A stretch of 6,019 nt of DNA, from positions 1 to 6,019 of the forward strand of contig JAMCTB010000055.1 in NCBI GenBank assembly GCA_023380955.1, given 5' to 3'. Positions 5,820 to 6,019 of this stretch are shown here, one piece after another; within the stretch, counting starts at the first letter, position 1; every line of letters begins with the position of its first letter. Below the pieces are notes generated by a model that saw only the letters and a program-made list of their open reading frames with translations, had not been told where the DNA came from and made no database searches. This DNA is from Chloroflexota bacterium (lineage in GTDB: Bacteria > Chloroflexota > UBA6077). Both the position numbers and the translations under genes were made by a program.

Positions 5820-6019
5820 CTACCACCAGGCGCTGGTCAACGGCTTCTTGATGATCAGCGGCCGCAGGAAGGCGATGGCCTTCTCGCAGCCATCCTCGGG
5901 GGACATCACCGGATCCTCGTGCTCGAAGGAGAGGACGTAGTCGTATCCGACGGCCGCCAGGGCGCTGAGGACCCGCCGCCAATCCACATCCCCCCAGCCA
6001 GGGACCCGAAACCGGAAGC
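5820..6019 (-). CDS. Xylose isomerase-like TIM-barrel protein (sugar phosphate isomerase/epimerase family), C-terminal part
   Basis: The last 65 residues and the TAG stop of a gene whose start lies beyond the right edge. The fragment contains WGDVDWRRVLSALAAVGYDYVLSFEHEDPVMSPEDG followed by EKAIAFLRPLI, the typical end of the AP-endonuclease-2 / sugar isomerase-epimerase TIM barrel. The glutamate in SFEHED is the usual metal ligand near the end of the barrel. Such enzymes isomerise or epimerise sugars and polyols, or act as dehydratases, and commonly sit next to Gfo/Idh/MocA oxidoreductases, as here. The reaction cannot be specified from this piece. It ends 246 nt before the oxidoreductase start, and an independent promoter begins just after its stop. 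Confidence 0.85.
   Translation of the reverse strand, partial: FRFRVPGWGDVDWRRVLSALAAVGYDYVLSFEHEDPVMSPEDGCEKAIAFLRPLIIKKPLTSAWW

Noticed and set aside
5800..5982. Minus-strand open frame of 60 codons near the right edge
   Set aside because: It is a shadow in another frame of the TIM-barrel C-terminus, whose own frame gives GDVDW and SFEHED and stops at 5820.

Overview
The window is GC-rich bacterial DNA. It looks like an environmental, possibly Chloroflexota-type, genome. That guess rests on the base composition, the long Ala/Pro/Thr-rich linker behind the lipoprotein cysteine, and several palindromic intergenic repeats; no marker gene is present, so the taxonomy is inference only. From the start of the TPP enzyme at 1135 to the right edge, every recognisable gene lies on the minus strand, so transcription runs right to left. 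No RNA gene, CRISPR array, insertion sequence or transposase was seen.

Layout in transcription order: (1) the C-terminal 65 residues of a xylose-isomerase-like TIM-barrel protein (5820-6019), cut by the window edge; (2) a near-consensus sigma-70 promoter (TTGACA, 17 bp, TAGAAT) just past its stop, with an AT-rich dyad immediately downstream, then a leader of about 195 nt; (3) a tightly packed set of a Gfo/Idh/MocA-type NAD(P)-dependent oxidoreductase (4515-5573), an ABC permease (3651-4472) and an ABC ATPase (2844-3644) of the nitrate/sulfonate/taurine type; (4) a 431-bp non-coding gap holding two inverted repeats; (5) the matching substrate-binding lipoprotein (1249-2412); (6) an 82-bp structured repeat; (7) the N-terminal 318 residues of an acetolactate-synthase-like TPP enzyme (182-1135).

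The left end is abnormal. The TPP-enzyme gene stops abruptly in its middle domain at a perfect 16-bp palindrome (180-195). The sequence beyond it encodes, on the opposite strand, the catalytic-domain part of a zinc-dependent alcohol dehydrogenase (2-193). The two fragments meet head-on with their codons in register, so both strands stay open across the joint. This is a fold-back junction, either a real rearrangement or an assembly/amplification chimera.

Functionally, the binding protein, permease and ATPase form one importer for a small organic solute. The oxidoreductase, the TIM-barrel protein, the TPP enzyme and perhaps the alcohol dehydrogenase look like a catabolic set for an oxidised or polyhydroxy carbon compound. 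The substrate cannot be read from the sequence. I found no wholly new system; the points most worth a second look are the palindromic junction, the promoter/operator region and the three-way repeat structure.
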